Source of the DNA: Streptomyces griseiscabiei | Lineage (GTDB): Bacteria > Actinomycetota > Actinomycetes > Streptomycetales > Streptomycetaceae | Direction: 5' to 3' | NCBI RefSeq assembly: GCF_020010925.1 | Contig: NZ_JAGJBZ010000001.1 | Location: 2,418,001 to 2,482,000 of the forward strand | Length of the DNA: 64,000 bases | Shown: positions 16,563-24,821 of the stretch, in pieces | How positions within the stretch are numbered: position 1 is the first letter of the stretch | Layout of the letters: the number at the start of each line of letters is the position of its first letter | Made by a program: the position numbers and the translations under genes | The notes under the pieces: model-generated | What the model was told of the DNA's origin: nothing | The model's database searches: none | Seen by the model: the letters and a program-made list of their open reading frames with translations, nothing else

Positions 16563-17420
16563 CTAGGCCGACCGGTGGGTATCCAGAAACGCCTCAAGAC
16601 CGGCAAGGTCATCCGTGTTGAGGAGATCCACACCGGCCGCGACCAGCTCGCCCCACAGCGCCTCCCGGGTCGGTCCGGCCGCATCCGGCGTCGCCCAGAA
16701 CCGCACCGCCTGCCCCCGCCCGTGCGCCGTGGAGACGATCTGCCGGAGCTTCGCGCGCTCGGCCTCCGGGAACGGACCGACGCCCTGCCAGGTGAAGTTG
16801 AGCGACCAGTTGTCGGAGATCAGCGGGATGAAGGAGGCGGGCGCGGGCGCCGTGCTCAGGAGGTCCGCGAGCCGGCCGTCGTAGAAGGCGCGCCGCACGG
16901 TCTGCGCCTCCATGGGCGCCCGGGCGGCCCGGTCCCCGGAGATCACGGCCGTGACCGCGCCCGGGTGCGCACGGCCGTGCGCGTACGTCGTGAACAGCTG
17001 CCGGTACCGCCGCAGACGGCGGTCGAGTGCGAGGTAGGTGGAGGCGCCCTCGGTCTTGATGTCGACGAGGAGCCGCAGCGGCCTTCGGTACCCCCGGTAC
17101 ACCGAGCCGTGGTGGGCGCGGACGCGGGCGGCGAGCGGGTCCAGGTAGAGGGATTCGAGGGTGCGGGTGGGGTCGAGGTCGGCGGCGTCATGGGCGACGA
17201 GGAGCTGGTCGCCGACGAGGAAGATGTCGGCCTCGACGCTGCCGAAGCGGTGGTCGAGGGCGTCGAGGAGGGGGCGCGGGTGCTCGTAGTCGTTGTGCGC
17301 GTGGGCACGCCACAACGGGCGCGGACGGCGCCGCTGTTCGCCGGCGAGCGCGCTGGTGGCGGGCAGGGCGACGGCGCCCGCGAGGGTGGTGAGGGCTCTG
17401 CGACGGGTGGTGAGGGCCAT
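16563..17420 (-). CDS. Glycerophosphodiester phosphodiesterase-like secreted protein
   Basis: A 285-residue protein of the PI-PLC/GDPD TIM-barrel superfamily. A short twin-arginine-like N-terminus (TTRRRALTTLAGAVALPATSA) suggests export. The barrel begins RAHAHNDYEHPRPLLDALDH (His-Asn-Asp as in GDPD active sites), continues VEADIFLVGDQLLVAHD and DIKTEG, and ends AVRFWATPD and GVDLLNTDDL. Enzymes of this type hydrolyse phosphodiesters of lipid head groups. ATG 17420 is supported by GGGAGG 7 bases upstream; the longer frame adds only low-complexity residues. Confidence 0.82.
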   Translation of the reverse strand: MALTTRRRALTTLAGAVALPATSALAGEQRRRPRPLWRAHAHNDYEHPRPLLDALDHRFGSVEADIFLVGDQLLVAHDAADLDPTRTLESLYLDPLAARVRAHHGSVYRGYRRPLRLLVDIKTEGASTYLALDRRLRRYRQLFTTYAHGRAHPGAVTAVISGDRAARAPMEAQTVRRAFYDGRLADLLSTAPAPASFIPLISDNWSLNFTWQGVGPFPEAERAKLRQIVSTAHGRGQAVRFWATPDAAGPTREALWGELVAAGVDLLNTDDLAGLEAFLDTHRSA

Positions 17421-17550
17421 GCGCTGCCTCCCGGGTGGGACCGGTGGTGGACCCAGCGAGTATCCGAGCCGGAGGGGGTGGATGAGCAGTCCCCTGCGGG
17501 GAGTTGGCCGGACCGCCACCGCTGGTTCATCCGGGCCGCCGTGCGCACAC

Positions 17551-17585
17551 GAGGAAGCCCGCCCCTGGTGGGACGGGCTTCCTCC
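17551..17585 (-). terminator. Terminator of the acyl-CoA dehydrogenase operon
   Basis: A 14-15 bp stem (arms 17551-17565 and 17571-17585, one G-U pair) placed 20 bp past the last gene of the minus-strand operon. Confidence 0.85.
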
Positions 17586-17604
17586 GCTGTTCGCCGGTGG
17601 TGCC

Positions 17605-18699
17605 TCAGGGTGCCTGGAGGTCGACCAGTTCGGCCAGCGCCGCCTGGTGGGCGCCCGCCGTGCCGTACGCGATCGAGTCGGCCTTGGCCCGCTTCAGGTA
17701 CAGGTGAACCGGGTGCTCCCAGGTCATGCCGATCCCGCCGTGCAGTTGCAGCGCCTCCTCGGCCGCGTGGACGGCCACGGGTGCCGCGAAGGCCTGGGCG
17801 ACGGCCACCGCGAGGTCCGCGTCGGCGCCGCCGGTGGCGAGCTGGTCGGCCGCGTTCCGGGCGGTGGCCCGCAGGTTGACGACCTCCAGCCACAGCTGCG
17901 CGAGCCGGTGCTTGAGTGCCTGGAAGCCGCCGACGGGCCGGTTGAACTGCTTGCGTTCCTTCAGGTAGCGGACCGTCTCGGTCAACGTCCACTCAGCGAG
18001 CCCGAGTTGCTCGGAGGCCAGCAGCCCGGCCCCGGCCCGCAGCGCACGGCGTACGGCGGGTTCGGCGTCGCCGAGCAGCCGGCCCGGGGCGCCGTCGAGC
18101 GTGACCTTGGCCAGCGGCCGGGTCAGGTCCAGGGAGACCTGCGGGGTGACGGTCACGGCGGTGGCGTCGACCGCGTACAGGCCCCCGTCGTCGGCGGGCA
18201 CCAGCAGCACATCGGCGACGGCCGCGTCCGCGATCCCGGTCAGCTCCCCGTGCAGGGCGCCGTCCTCGAACCGTACGACCTGGTAGGCGCTGCCGGCGGA
18301 GACGTTCAGGGCGACGGCGAGCGCGCCGATCCTGCGCCCCGACGCCAGGACGGCGAGCAGGTCACCCGCGTCACCGGCGAGCAACGCCTCGGTGGCGACG
18401 ACGGCGCTCGTGAGGTACGGCACCGGGGCGACGAACCGCCCCAGCTCCTCCAGGACCACGGCGACTTCGCGGTGCGTGGCACCCTGGCCGCCCTGGTCCT
18501 CGGGGACGAGCAGTCCGGCGAGGCCCATGCCGTCGGCGAGCAGCTTCCACAGCTCGCGGTCGTGCGGGGCGTCCGTCTCGGCGCGGGCGATGACACCCGC
18601 GGCGTCGCAGTGGTCGGTCAGCAGATCGCGGACGGCCGCGCGGAGGGCCTCCTCGTCCTCCGAGTACAGCAGGTCGGGCTGGGCGGGCTGCGTGCTCAT
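17605..18699 (-). CDS. Acyl-CoA dehydrogenase, short subunit
   Basis: A 364-residue acyl-CoA dehydrogenase-fold protein. The N-terminal helical domain (ALRAAVRDLLTDHCDAAGV), middle beta domain and C-terminal domain (LKERKQFNRPVGGFQALKHRLAQLW, then AEEALQLHGGIGMTWEHPVHLYL) are all present. It is shorter than the 394-residue partner encoded just upstream and overlaps it by 4 nt (ATGA). Paired acyl-CoA dehydrogenase genes like this often encode alpha2beta2 enzymes of the sterol/bile-acid side-chain (FadE/ChsE) type, in which only one subunit carries the catalytic base. Substrate unknown. Confidence 0.88.
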   Translation of the reverse strand: MSTQPAQPDLLYSEDEEALRAAVRDLLTDHCDAAGVIARAETDAPHDRELWKLLADGMGLAGLLVPEDQGGQGATHREVAVVLEELGRFVAPVPYLTSAVVATEALLAGDAGDLLAVLASGRRIGALAVALNVSAGSAYQVVRFEDGALHGELTGIADAAVADVLLVPADDGGLYAVDATAVTVTPQVSLDLTRPLAKVTLDGAPGRLLGDAEPAVRRALRAGAGLLASEQLGLAEWTLTETVRYLKERKQFNRPVGGFQALKHRLAQLWLEVVNLRATARNAADQLATGGADADLAVAVAQAFAAPVAVHAAEEALQLHGGIGMTWEHPVHLYLKRAKADSIAYGTAGAHQAALAELVDLQAP

Positions 18700-19880
18700 C
18701 GGGCGAGGTCCTTCCACGCGACGTCCTTGTCGGTGCGCGGTTCGCCGGGCAGGCCCAGGACGCGCTCGGCGACGATGTTCAGCAGGACCTCGGTGGTCCC
18801 GCCCTCGATGCTGTTGCCCTTGGAGCGGAGGTAGCGGTAACCGGCGTCGCGGCCGACGAAGTCGACCAGTTCGGGACGGCGCATGGTCCAGTCGTCGTAC
18901 AACAGGCCTTCCTCGCCGCGGAGTTCGACCTCCAGGCCGCTGATCTCCTGGTTGAGGCGGGCGAAGGCGAGCTTCATGCCGGCGCCCTCGGGGCCGGGCT
19001 GTCCGGCGACGAGCTGCTGGCGCAGCCGTTCGGCGGTGAGCCGGGCGGCCTCGGCCTCGACCCAGAGCTTCAGCAGCCGCTGGTGGAGGTCGTGGGTGCG
19101 CAGCCCGGGGCGCTCGCGCCAGGTCCTGGCGACCGGGCCGATCATGCCGCCCTCGCGGGGCAGCCGCATGCCGCCGATGGCGACGCGTTCGTTGTTGAGG
19201 GTGGTCTGCGCGACCCTCCAGCCGTCGCCGACCTCACCGAGACGCCGGGCATCCGGAATCCGTACGCCGGTGATGAACACCTCGTTGAACTCGGCCTCGC
19301 CGGTGACCTGCCGCAGCGGCCGGACCTCGATGCCCGGGTCGGTCATGTCGCAGATGAAGTAGGTGATGCCCCGGTGCTTGGGCACGTCCGGGTCGGTGCG
19401 GGCGATGAGGATGGCCCAGCGGGCGATGTGGGCGCTGGACGTCCACACCTTCTGCCCGTCGACCACCCAGTCTCCCCCGTCCTCCCGTACGGCACGGGTG
19501 CCGAGCGCGGCGAGGTCGGACCCGGCGCCGGGCTCGCTGAAGAGCTGGCACCAGACCTCCTCGCCGGTCCACAGCGGGCGCAGGAACTGCCGCTTCTGCT
19601 CCTCGGTGCCGTAGGCGAGGATCGTCGGCGCGGCCATGCCGAGGCCGATGCCGATACGCCGGGGGTCGTTGTCGGGGGCGCCCTCCGCCTCCAGGTCGGC
19701 GTCCACGACGACCTGGAGGGAGCGCGGGGCGCCGAGTCCGCCGAGGCCCTCGGGGTAGTGCACCCAGGCGAGCCCGGCGTCGAAGCGGGCCCGCAGGAAG
19801 TCCAGCTTGCCGGTGGTGGCGGGCGGATACGCGGCCAGCAACTCGGCTGTGCGGCGCCTGAGGTCGGCTGCGTCGGTCAT
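18696..19880 (-). CDS. Acyl-CoA dehydrogenase, long subunit
   Basis: A 394-residue acyl-CoA dehydrogenase with the FAD/substrate blocks WCQLFSEPGAGSDLAALGTRA, WVVDGQKVWTSSAHIARW and the C-terminal SIEGGTTEVLLNIVAERVLGLP. It is translationally coupled on both sides (ATGA overlaps) to the quinone oxidoreductase gene upstream and the shorter dehydrogenase downstream. The trio probably oxidises an acyl-CoA and hands electrons on; the shorter gene likely supplies the second subunit. Confidence 0.9.
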   Translation of the reverse strand: MTDAADLRRRTAELLAAYPPATTGKLDFLRARFDAGLAWVHYPEGLGGLGAPRSLQVVVDADLEAEGAPDNDPRRIGIGLGMAAPTILAYGTEEQKRQFLRPLWTGEEVWCQLFSEPGAGSDLAALGTRAVREDGGDWVVDGQKVWTSSAHIARWAILIARTDPDVPKHRGITYFICDMTDPGIEVRPLRQVTGEAEFNEVFITGVRIPDARRLGEVGDGWRVAQTTLNNERVAIGGMRLPREGGMIGPVARTWRERPGLRTHDLHQRLLKLWVEAEAARLTAERLRQQLVAGQPGPEGAGMKLAFARLNQEISGLEVELRGEEGLLYDDWTMRRPELVDFVGRDAGYRYLRSKGNSIEGGTTEVLLNIVAERVLGLPGEPRTDKDVAWKDLAR

Positions 19881-20854
19881 ACGGCGGCTCCGTTCTCCAG
19901 GGAGGGCACCACGACGACCCGGCCCGTGGTGACACCGTCCGCGACACGCTGCACGGCGGCGCCCGCCCCGTCGAGCGGCGCCCGCTCGCTCACCAGCGGC
20001 TTGACGACGCCCCGGGCCGCCAGGTCGGTGAGCTGTTCGTGGCAGTGCTGGACCAGCTTGGGGTTCTTGGTGTTGTACAGGCCCCAGTGCAGGCCGAGGA
20101 TCGAGTAGTTCTTGACGAGGGCGTGGTTGAGGCCGGGGCTGGGGATCGTCCCGCCGGCGAAGCCGACGACCACGATGCGTCCCTCGAAGGCGACGACCTT
20201 GGTCGACTGCGTGTAGGCCTCGCCGCCCACGGGGTCGTAGATCACGTCCGCGCCCCGGCCCGAGGTGGCTTCCTTCACGGCGGAGACGACGTCCTCGCTC
20301 CGCCGGTCGATCACCACGTCACAGCCCAGCTCACGGGCGACGGCGGCCTTGTCGGCGCCGCCGACGACGCCGATGACCGTCGCGCCGGCCGCCTTGCCGA
20401 GCTGCACCGCCGCGCTGCCGACCCCTCCGGCGGCAGCGTGGACGAGCAGGGTCTCCCCCGCTTCGAGGCGGGCCCGGCGGTGGAGGCCGAACCAGCCCGT
20501 CTGATAGCCGATGTGCAGGGCCGCGGCCTCGGCGTCGTCCAGCGACTCGGGCGCGGGCAGCAGGGCCGCCGCGTCGGCGACGGCGTACTCGGCGAGACCG
20601 CCGTACGGCAGCGCCGGGTTGGCGATGACCCGGCGGCCGTCCTCCGTCTCCCCGCAGATCTCCACACCGGGGGTGAACGGCAGCGGCGGCCTGACCTGGT
20701 AGTGGCCCCGGCACATCAGCACATCGGGGAAGTTGATGTTCGCGGCGCGTACCTTCAGCAGGACCTGGCCGTCACCGGGCGTGGGCCGCTCCACGTCCTG
20801 GAGCCGCATCACCTCGCCGGGCTCGCCGTTCTCGTGCACTTGCCATGCCTGCAT
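19877..20854 (-). CDS. NADPH:quinone oxidoreductase / zinc-type alcohol dehydrogenase family
   Basis: A 325-residue medium-chain dehydrogenase of the quinone oxidoreductase class, lacking zinc-binding cysteines. It starts MQAWQVHENGEPGEVMRLQD, has AANINFPDVLMCRGHYQVRPP, the nucleotide site LLVHAAAGGVGSAAVQLGKA and VIYDPVGGEAY. It is the first gene of the operon with two acyl-CoA dehydrogenases. ATG 20854 has GGAGG upstream; 13 extra codons in the open frame are rejected. A palindrome at 20897-20908 lies about 45 bp upstream. Confidence 0.9.
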   Translation of the reverse strand: MQAWQVHENGEPGEVMRLQDVERPTPGDGQVLLKVRAANINFPDVLMCRGHYQVRPPLPFTPGVEICGETEDGRRVIANPALPYGGLAEYAVADAAALLPAPESLDDAEAAALHIGYQTGWFGLHRRARLEAGETLLVHAAAGGVGSAAVQLGKAAGATVIGVVGGADKAAVARELGCDVVIDRRSEDVVSAVKEATSGRGADVIYDPVGGEAYTQSTKVVAFEGRIVVVGFAGGTIPSPGLNHALVKNYSILGLHWGLYNTKNPKLVQHCHEQLTDLAARGVVKPLVSERAPLDGAGAAVQRVADGVTTGRVVVVPSLENGAAV

Positions 20855-20896
20855 GCGGTGCCTCCACGAACTGCTTCGGACTGTCGCATGCATACT

Positions 20897-20908
20897 AAGC
20901 GGTCGCTT
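20897..20908. promoter_or_regulatory. Candidate TetR-type operator of the acyl-CoA dehydrogenase operon
   Basis: AAGCGGTCGCTT is a perfect AAGCG-N2-CGCTT palindrome, 43 bp before the quinone oxidoreductase start. The TAGTAT just inside it on the minus strand could be a -10 box, so a repressor here would block the promoter. Confidence 0.55.
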
Positions 20909-20964
20909 GCCCTTCGGGGAACAGTACGGACCCCCTCAGGACCCCTCAGGACCCGTCGCGTACG

Positions 20965-21570
20965 TCACGACCGCGCCGGCCTGGCCCGTACGTGCATCCG
21001 CTCCCCCTGCGGCCCGAAGAGACTCAGGAACTCCACCGGCCCCTCCCCCGTCGACCCGAACCAGTGCGGGACGCGGGTGTCGAACTCGGCGGCCTCCCCG
21101 GCCACCATCACCACATCATGTTCGCCGAGCACGACGCGGAGTTTCCCGGACATCACATACAGCCACTCGTAGCCCTCGTGGGTGCGCGGCTCCGGCTCCT
21201 GCTTCGACTGGGGCACGAGCACCTTGAAGGCCTGCAGGCCGCCCGGCTGGCGGGTGAGCGGCCAGTACGTCCGCCCGTGCCGCTGGATCGGCTTGGACCG
21301 CACCCGTGGATCGCCGACCGGCGGCTCCCCGATCAGCTCGTCCAGCGGCACCTGATGGGCCCGCGCGATCGGCAGCAGCAGCTCCAGACTGGGCTTGCGC
21401 AGCCCCGACTCCAGCCGCGACAGCGTGCTCACCGAGATCCCGGTCGCCTCCGACAGCCCGGCGAGCGTGGCCTCCCGCTCCTTGCGGATCCGCCGCAGTC
21501 GCGGCCCGACCCCGGCGAGCACCTCGTCCGTACCGCCCGCCGTCTCGCCCACGTCGCTCGTCTCACTCAT
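20965..21570 (-). CDS. XRE family regulator with C-terminal cupin domain
   Basis: A 201-residue regulator. An XRE helix-turn-helix (LRRIRKEREATLAGLSEATG, then ISVSTLSRLESGLRKPSLELL) occupies about residues 25-80. A cupin_2 domain follows (about 115-195) with RTHEGYEWLYVMSGKLRVVL and HDVVMVAGEAAEFDTRVPHWF, including the His/Glu positions that bind metal in cupins. It is divergent from the thioredoxin-reductase-like gene at 21649 with 78 bp between, so that gene is the likely target. The ATG 21570 lies about 7 bp from the -10 box, so the transcript may be leaderless. Confidence 0.9.
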   Translation of the reverse strand: MSETSDVGETAGGTDEVLAGVGPRLRRIRKEREATLAGLSEATGISVSTLSRLESGLRKPSLELLLPIARAHQVPLDELIGEPPVGDPRVRSKPIQRHGRTYWPLTRQPGGLQAFKVLVPQSKQEPEPRTHEGYEWLYVMSGKLRVVLGEHDVVMVAGEAAEFDTRVPHWFGSTGEGPVEFLSLFGPQGERMHVRARPARS

Positions 21571-21576
21571 ACCGCT

Positions 21577-21605
21577 ATTGCAGTTTCGGCAAAGACATTT
21601 GTCAA
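21577..21605 (-). promoter_or_regulatory. Promoter of the XRE-cupin gene
   Basis: On the minus strand TTGACA (21600-21605) and TGCAAT (21577-21582) are separated by exactly 17 bp. The predicted transcription start falls at or next to the ATG at 21570, which would make a leaderless mRNA. Confidence 0.55.
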
Positions 21606-21648
21606 TGCGGCAGTGTTGGCGCGACCGTCGGACGTGGAGGTGGTCACC

Positions 21649-22596
21649 ATGACCCAGCGGCACGAAACGCCCGAGCAGTACGAAGTGATCGTCGTCGGCG
21701 GCGGCGCGGCGGGACTCTCCGCCGCCCTGGTCCTCGGCCGGGCCCGGCGCCACACCCTGGTCGTCGACGCGGGCGAACCCCGCAACGCGCCCGCCGCGCA
21801 CATGCAGGGCTATCTGTCGCGGGACGGGATGCCACCGGCGGAGTTCCTGGCGATCGGCCGGGAGGAGATCGCCCGGTACGGCGTGGAGCTGCTCCGGGGC
21901 GACGTGGTGGACGTGACCCGCGACGACGACGGCCGGGGCTTCACCGTGACTCTCGCGGGCGGCCGGACCGTCCACGCCCGGCGCCTGGTGGTCGCCACCG
22001 GCCTGAAGGACGAGCTCCCGGCCGTCCCCGGCGTCGCCGAACGCTTCGGCCGGGACGTCCTGCACTGCCCCTACTGCCACGGCTGGGAGGTCCGCGACCG
22101 TCCCTTCGGCGTCCTCGCCACGACCCCGCTGAGCGTCCATCAGGCCCTGATGGTCTCCCAGTGGTCCAAGGACGTGACCCTGTTCCTGCACCAGGTCCCC
22201 GAGAGCGACCTCTCCGACGACGACCTGCGCCGCCTCGCCGCCGCCGGGGTCAGGGTGGTCCCCGGCGAGGTCGCGGGCCTGGTCGTGGAGGACGACCGCC
22301 TCACCGGCGTCGGGCTCGCCGACGGCACGACCCACGCCCGCTCGGTCCTCTTCACCGCGCCGCGCCCGATCCCGCGGACGAGCCTCCTGGAAAAACTGGG
22401 CGCCCGGTTGCACGAGACCCCCTTCGGCTCCTACCCGGTGATCGACCCGACCGGCCTGACCACGGTCCCCGGCGTCTGGGCGGCGGGCAACGCGATGGGC
22501 TTCTCCGAACAGGTCGTCAACGCGGCCTCCTCGGGCTACCGAGCAGGCGCGACAATCAACGGAGACCTCCTGATGACGGACCTGGACGCGGGTTGA
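21649..22596 (+). CDS. Thioredoxin-reductase-like NAD(P)/FAD oxidoreductase
   Basis: A 315-residue flavoprotein of the thioredoxin reductase family. The FAD site is VIVVGGGAAGLSAALVLGRA (about residues 12-31), the middle has VVATGLKDELP, and HCPYCHGWE carries the CxxC pair (Cys140, Cys143) where thioredoxin reductases have their redox disulfide. The end PGVWAAGNAMGF-EQVVNAASSGYRA closes the FAD domain. No thioredoxin gene is next to it, so its partner may be a small thiol or another protein. The divergent XRE-cupin regulator probably controls it. GGAGG precedes ATG 21649. Confidence 0.88.
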   Translation: MTQRHETPEQYEVIVVGGGAAGLSAALVLGRARRHTLVVDAGEPRNAPAAHMQGYLSRDGMPPAEFLAIGREEIARYGVELLRGDVVDVTRDDDGRGFTVTLAGGRTVHARRLVVATGLKDELPAVPGVAERFGRDVLHCPYCHGWEVRDRPFGVLATTPLSVHQALMVSQWSKDVTLFLHQVPESDLSDDDLRRLAAAGVRVVPGEVAGLVVEDDRLTGVGLADGTTHARSVLFTAPRPIPRTSLLEKLGARLHETPFGSYPVIDPTGLTTVPGVWAAGNAMGFSEQVVNAASSGYRAGATINGDLLMTDLDAG

Positions 22597-22623
22597 TCGA
22601 TCGGCCCGAAGGGCCATCGCTTT

Positions 22624-22704
22624 TAGGGGCGCGGGGCTGTGCTGAACATGCGGCTACCGCCGCGTGGGCGCGAGAAGCCCCACTCACCCGCACCCGCCGA
22701 CGGA
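22624..22704 (+). repeat. Dispersed intergenic repeat, type B copy 1
   Basis: About 80 bp beginning AGGGGCGCGGGGCTGT and ending near CGCACCCGCCGACGGAC. It closely matches 29587-29668. It contains a GCGGC-GCCGC hairpin and lies between the flavoprotein gene and the DNA ligase gene. Confidence 0.8.
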
Positions 22705-22753
22705 CCCCGCATCCCAGTAGGCGCCCGGCGAAACTCCGTAGGACCATGGCCCC

Positions 22754-24292
22754 ATGCTCTTCGCCCGGCTCGCCCGCGTGTCGCAAGAGATCGCCGCCAC
22801 CTCGGCCCGGTCCCGCAAGACCACCCTGCTCGCCGACCTCTTCCGGGACGCCGCCCCGGAGGAGGTACCGATCGTCATCCCCTACCTCGCGGGCCGCCTC
22901 CCCCAGGGCAGGCTCGGCATCGGCTGGAAGCTCCTGAGCCGGCGGATTCCCCCGGCCGCCGACGCCGCCCTCACGGTCCACGAGGTCGACGCCCGTCTGA
23001 CGGCGATCGGCCGCACCACCGGCCCCGGCTCACAGGTGCAACGCACCCGCCTGGTCGGCGAGTTGCTGGCCGCGGCCACCGAGGACGAGCAGCGCTATCT
23101 CGTCGGTCTGCTCACGGGTGAGGTCCGCCAGGGCGCCCTGGAGGCCGTGGCCGTGGAGGGCCTGGCCGGCGCCACCGGGGCGCCCGCCGCCGACGTACGG
23201 CGGGCGGTGATGCTGGCGGGCTCGCTCCAGACCGTCGCACAGGCCCTGCTGGCACAGGGGCCGTCGGCCCTCGGCGGGTTCCGGCTCACCGTCGGCCGGC
23301 CGGTCCTGCCGATGCTGGCGCACAGCGCCCCCTCCGTCGCCGAGGCCGTGGCGAAACTGGGCGGCTGCGCGGTCGAGGAGAAACTCGACGGCATCCGTGT
23401 CCAGGTCCACCGCGACGGCGACGACGTACGCCTCTACACCCGCACCCTGGACGACATCACCGACCGGCTACCCGAACTCACCGCTGCCGCACGGGAGTTG
23501 CCGGGCGAGCGGTTCATCCTGGACGGCGAGGTGATCGCGTTCGACGGGACCGGCCGCCCACGCTCCTTCCAGGAGACCGCCGGACGGGTCGGTTCACGGC
23601 TGGACGTGACGACGGCGGCCGAGCAGGTGCCCGTCTCCCCCGTCTTCTTCGACGCGCTGTCCGTGGACGGCCAGGACCTCCTGGACCTGCCCCTCACCGA
23701 CCGTCACACCGCGCTGGCCGGTCTCGTCCCCGAGCCGATGCGGGTCCGCCGCACCCTGGTGACCGGCCCCGACGACCTGCCCGCCGCGGAACGCTTCCTC
23801 GCCGACACCCTGGAACGCGGCCACGAGGGCGTCGTGCTCAAGGCCCTCGACGCCCCCTACAGCGCGGGCCGGCGCGGGGCGTCCTGGCTGAAGGTCAAGC
23901 CCGTGCACACCCTCGATCTGGTGGTCCTGGCCGCCGAGTGGGGCCACGGCCGCCGCACGGGCAGGCTCTCCAATCTCCACCTAGGCGCCCGCACCGCCGA
24001 CGGTTCCTTCGCCATGCTCGGCAAGACGTTCAAGGGGCTGACGGACGCCCTGCTGGCCTGGCAGACCGAACGGCTGACGGCGCTGGCCGTGGAGGAGCAC
24101 GGCTGGGGCGTGACCGTACGCCCCGAACTCGTCGTCGAGATCGCCTACGACGGTCTGCAGCGCTCCACCCGCTACCCGGCCGGTGTCACCCTCCGCTTCG
24201 CCCGCGTGATCCGCTATCGGGAGGACAAGACCCCCGCCGAAGCCGATACGGTCGAGACCCTGCTCGCCGCACACCCCGAGGTGACGCGTTGA
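22754..24292 (+). CDS. ligB: ATP-dependent DNA ligase
   Basis: A 512-residue ATP-dependent DNA ligase. The N-terminal helical DNA-binding domain (about 1-180) is followed by the adenylation domain with motif I EEKLDGIRVQ (Lys210 forms the AMP adduct), EFILDGEVIAF-like motif III (FILDGEVIAF), HEGVVLKALDAPY (motif IV) and SWLKVKP (motif V), then an OB-fold. This length and architecture fit the actinobacterial LigB type, which is secondary to the NAD-dependent LigA. It is translationally coupled to the Nudix gene that begins within its stop codon. Confidence 0.9.
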   Translation: MLFARLARVSQEIAATSARSRKTTLLADLFRDAAPEEVPIVIPYLAGRLPQGRLGIGWKLLSRRIPPAADAALTVHEVDARLTAIGRTTGPGSQVQRTRLVGELLAAATEDEQRYLVGLLTGEVRQGALEAVAVEGLAGATGAPAADVRRAVMLAGSLQTVAQALLAQGPSALGGFRLTVGRPVLPMLAHSAPSVAEAVAKLGGCAVEEKLDGIRVQVHRDGDDVRLYTRTLDDITDRLPELTAAARELPGERFILDGEVIAFDGTGRPRSFQETAGRVGSRLDVTTAAEQVPVSPVFFDALSVDGQDLLDLPLTDRHTALAGLVPEPMRVRRTLVTGPDDLPAAERFLADTLERGHEGVVLKALDAPYSAGRRGASWLKVKPVHTLDLVVLAAEWGHGRRTGRLSNLHLGARTADGSFAMLGKTFKGLTDALLAWQTERLTALAVEEHGWGVTVRPELVVEIAYDGLQRSTRYPAGVTLRFARVIRYREDKTPAEADTVETLLAAHPEVTR

Positions 24293-24756
24293 CCACCCCC
24301 AAGCGCAGTGCCGGTCTGCTGCTGCACCGCCGCACCGAGCACGGCGTCGAGGTGCTGCTCGGCCATATGGGCGGCCCGTTCTTCGCGCACAAGGACGCGG
24401 GCGCGTGGAGCGTGCCCAAGGGCGAGTACGAGCCGGACGAACCGGCGTGGGACGCCGCCCGCCGGGAGTTCCAGGAGGAGCTGGGGCTGGCGCCGCCCGA
24501 CGGGGAGGCCGTACCGCTGGGCGAGGTGCGGCAGAAGAACGGCAAGCTCGTCACGGCCTGGGCGATCGAGGCGGACCTCGACCCGGCGACCGTCGTGCCG
24601 GGCACCTTCCGTATGGAGTGGCCGCCGAGGTCGGGACAGATCCAGGAGTTCCCGGAGCTGGACCGCGTGGAGTGGCTCACCGTGGAGCGGGCGCGGGCCG
24701 TGATCGTGCCGGCGCAGGCGGAGTTTCTCGACCGTCTCCTGGAGCACTCGGCCTGA
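24289..24756 (+). CDS. Nudix hydrolase
   Basis: A 155-residue Nudix protein. The Nudix box is complete (GX5EX7REFQEELGL, beginning GEYEPDE). Members hydrolyse nucleoside diphosphates linked to other groups; the near-start SAGLLLHRR and WSVPKGEYE are typical of the MutT/ADP-ribose-type branch. The only start that keeps the full domain is TTG at 24289, which overlaps the ligase stop codon as TTGA, so translation is probably coupled to the ligase. Pairing with a DNA ligase suggests a role in nucleotide clean-up or AMP-adduct processing, but that is inference. Confidence 0.88.
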   Translation: MTTPKRSAGLLLHRRTEHGVEVLLGHMGGPFFAHKDAGAWSVPKGEYEPDEPAWDAARREFQEELGLAPPDGEAVPLGEVRQKNGKLVTAWAIEADLDPATVVPGTFRMEWPPRSGQIQEFPELDRVEWLTVERARAVIVPAQAEFLDRLLEHSA

Positions 24757-24821
24757 GTCCGCGTTGCGGCGTGCGCCGTCGCGCGGGAAGGTCGAAGGAC
24801 AGCCCACGCAGGAGGCCCCCC

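Noticed and set aside
16563..17519. Longer start of the GDPD-like gene at 17519
   Set aside because: The added residues are low-complexity and a strong ribosome site is placed before ATG 17420.
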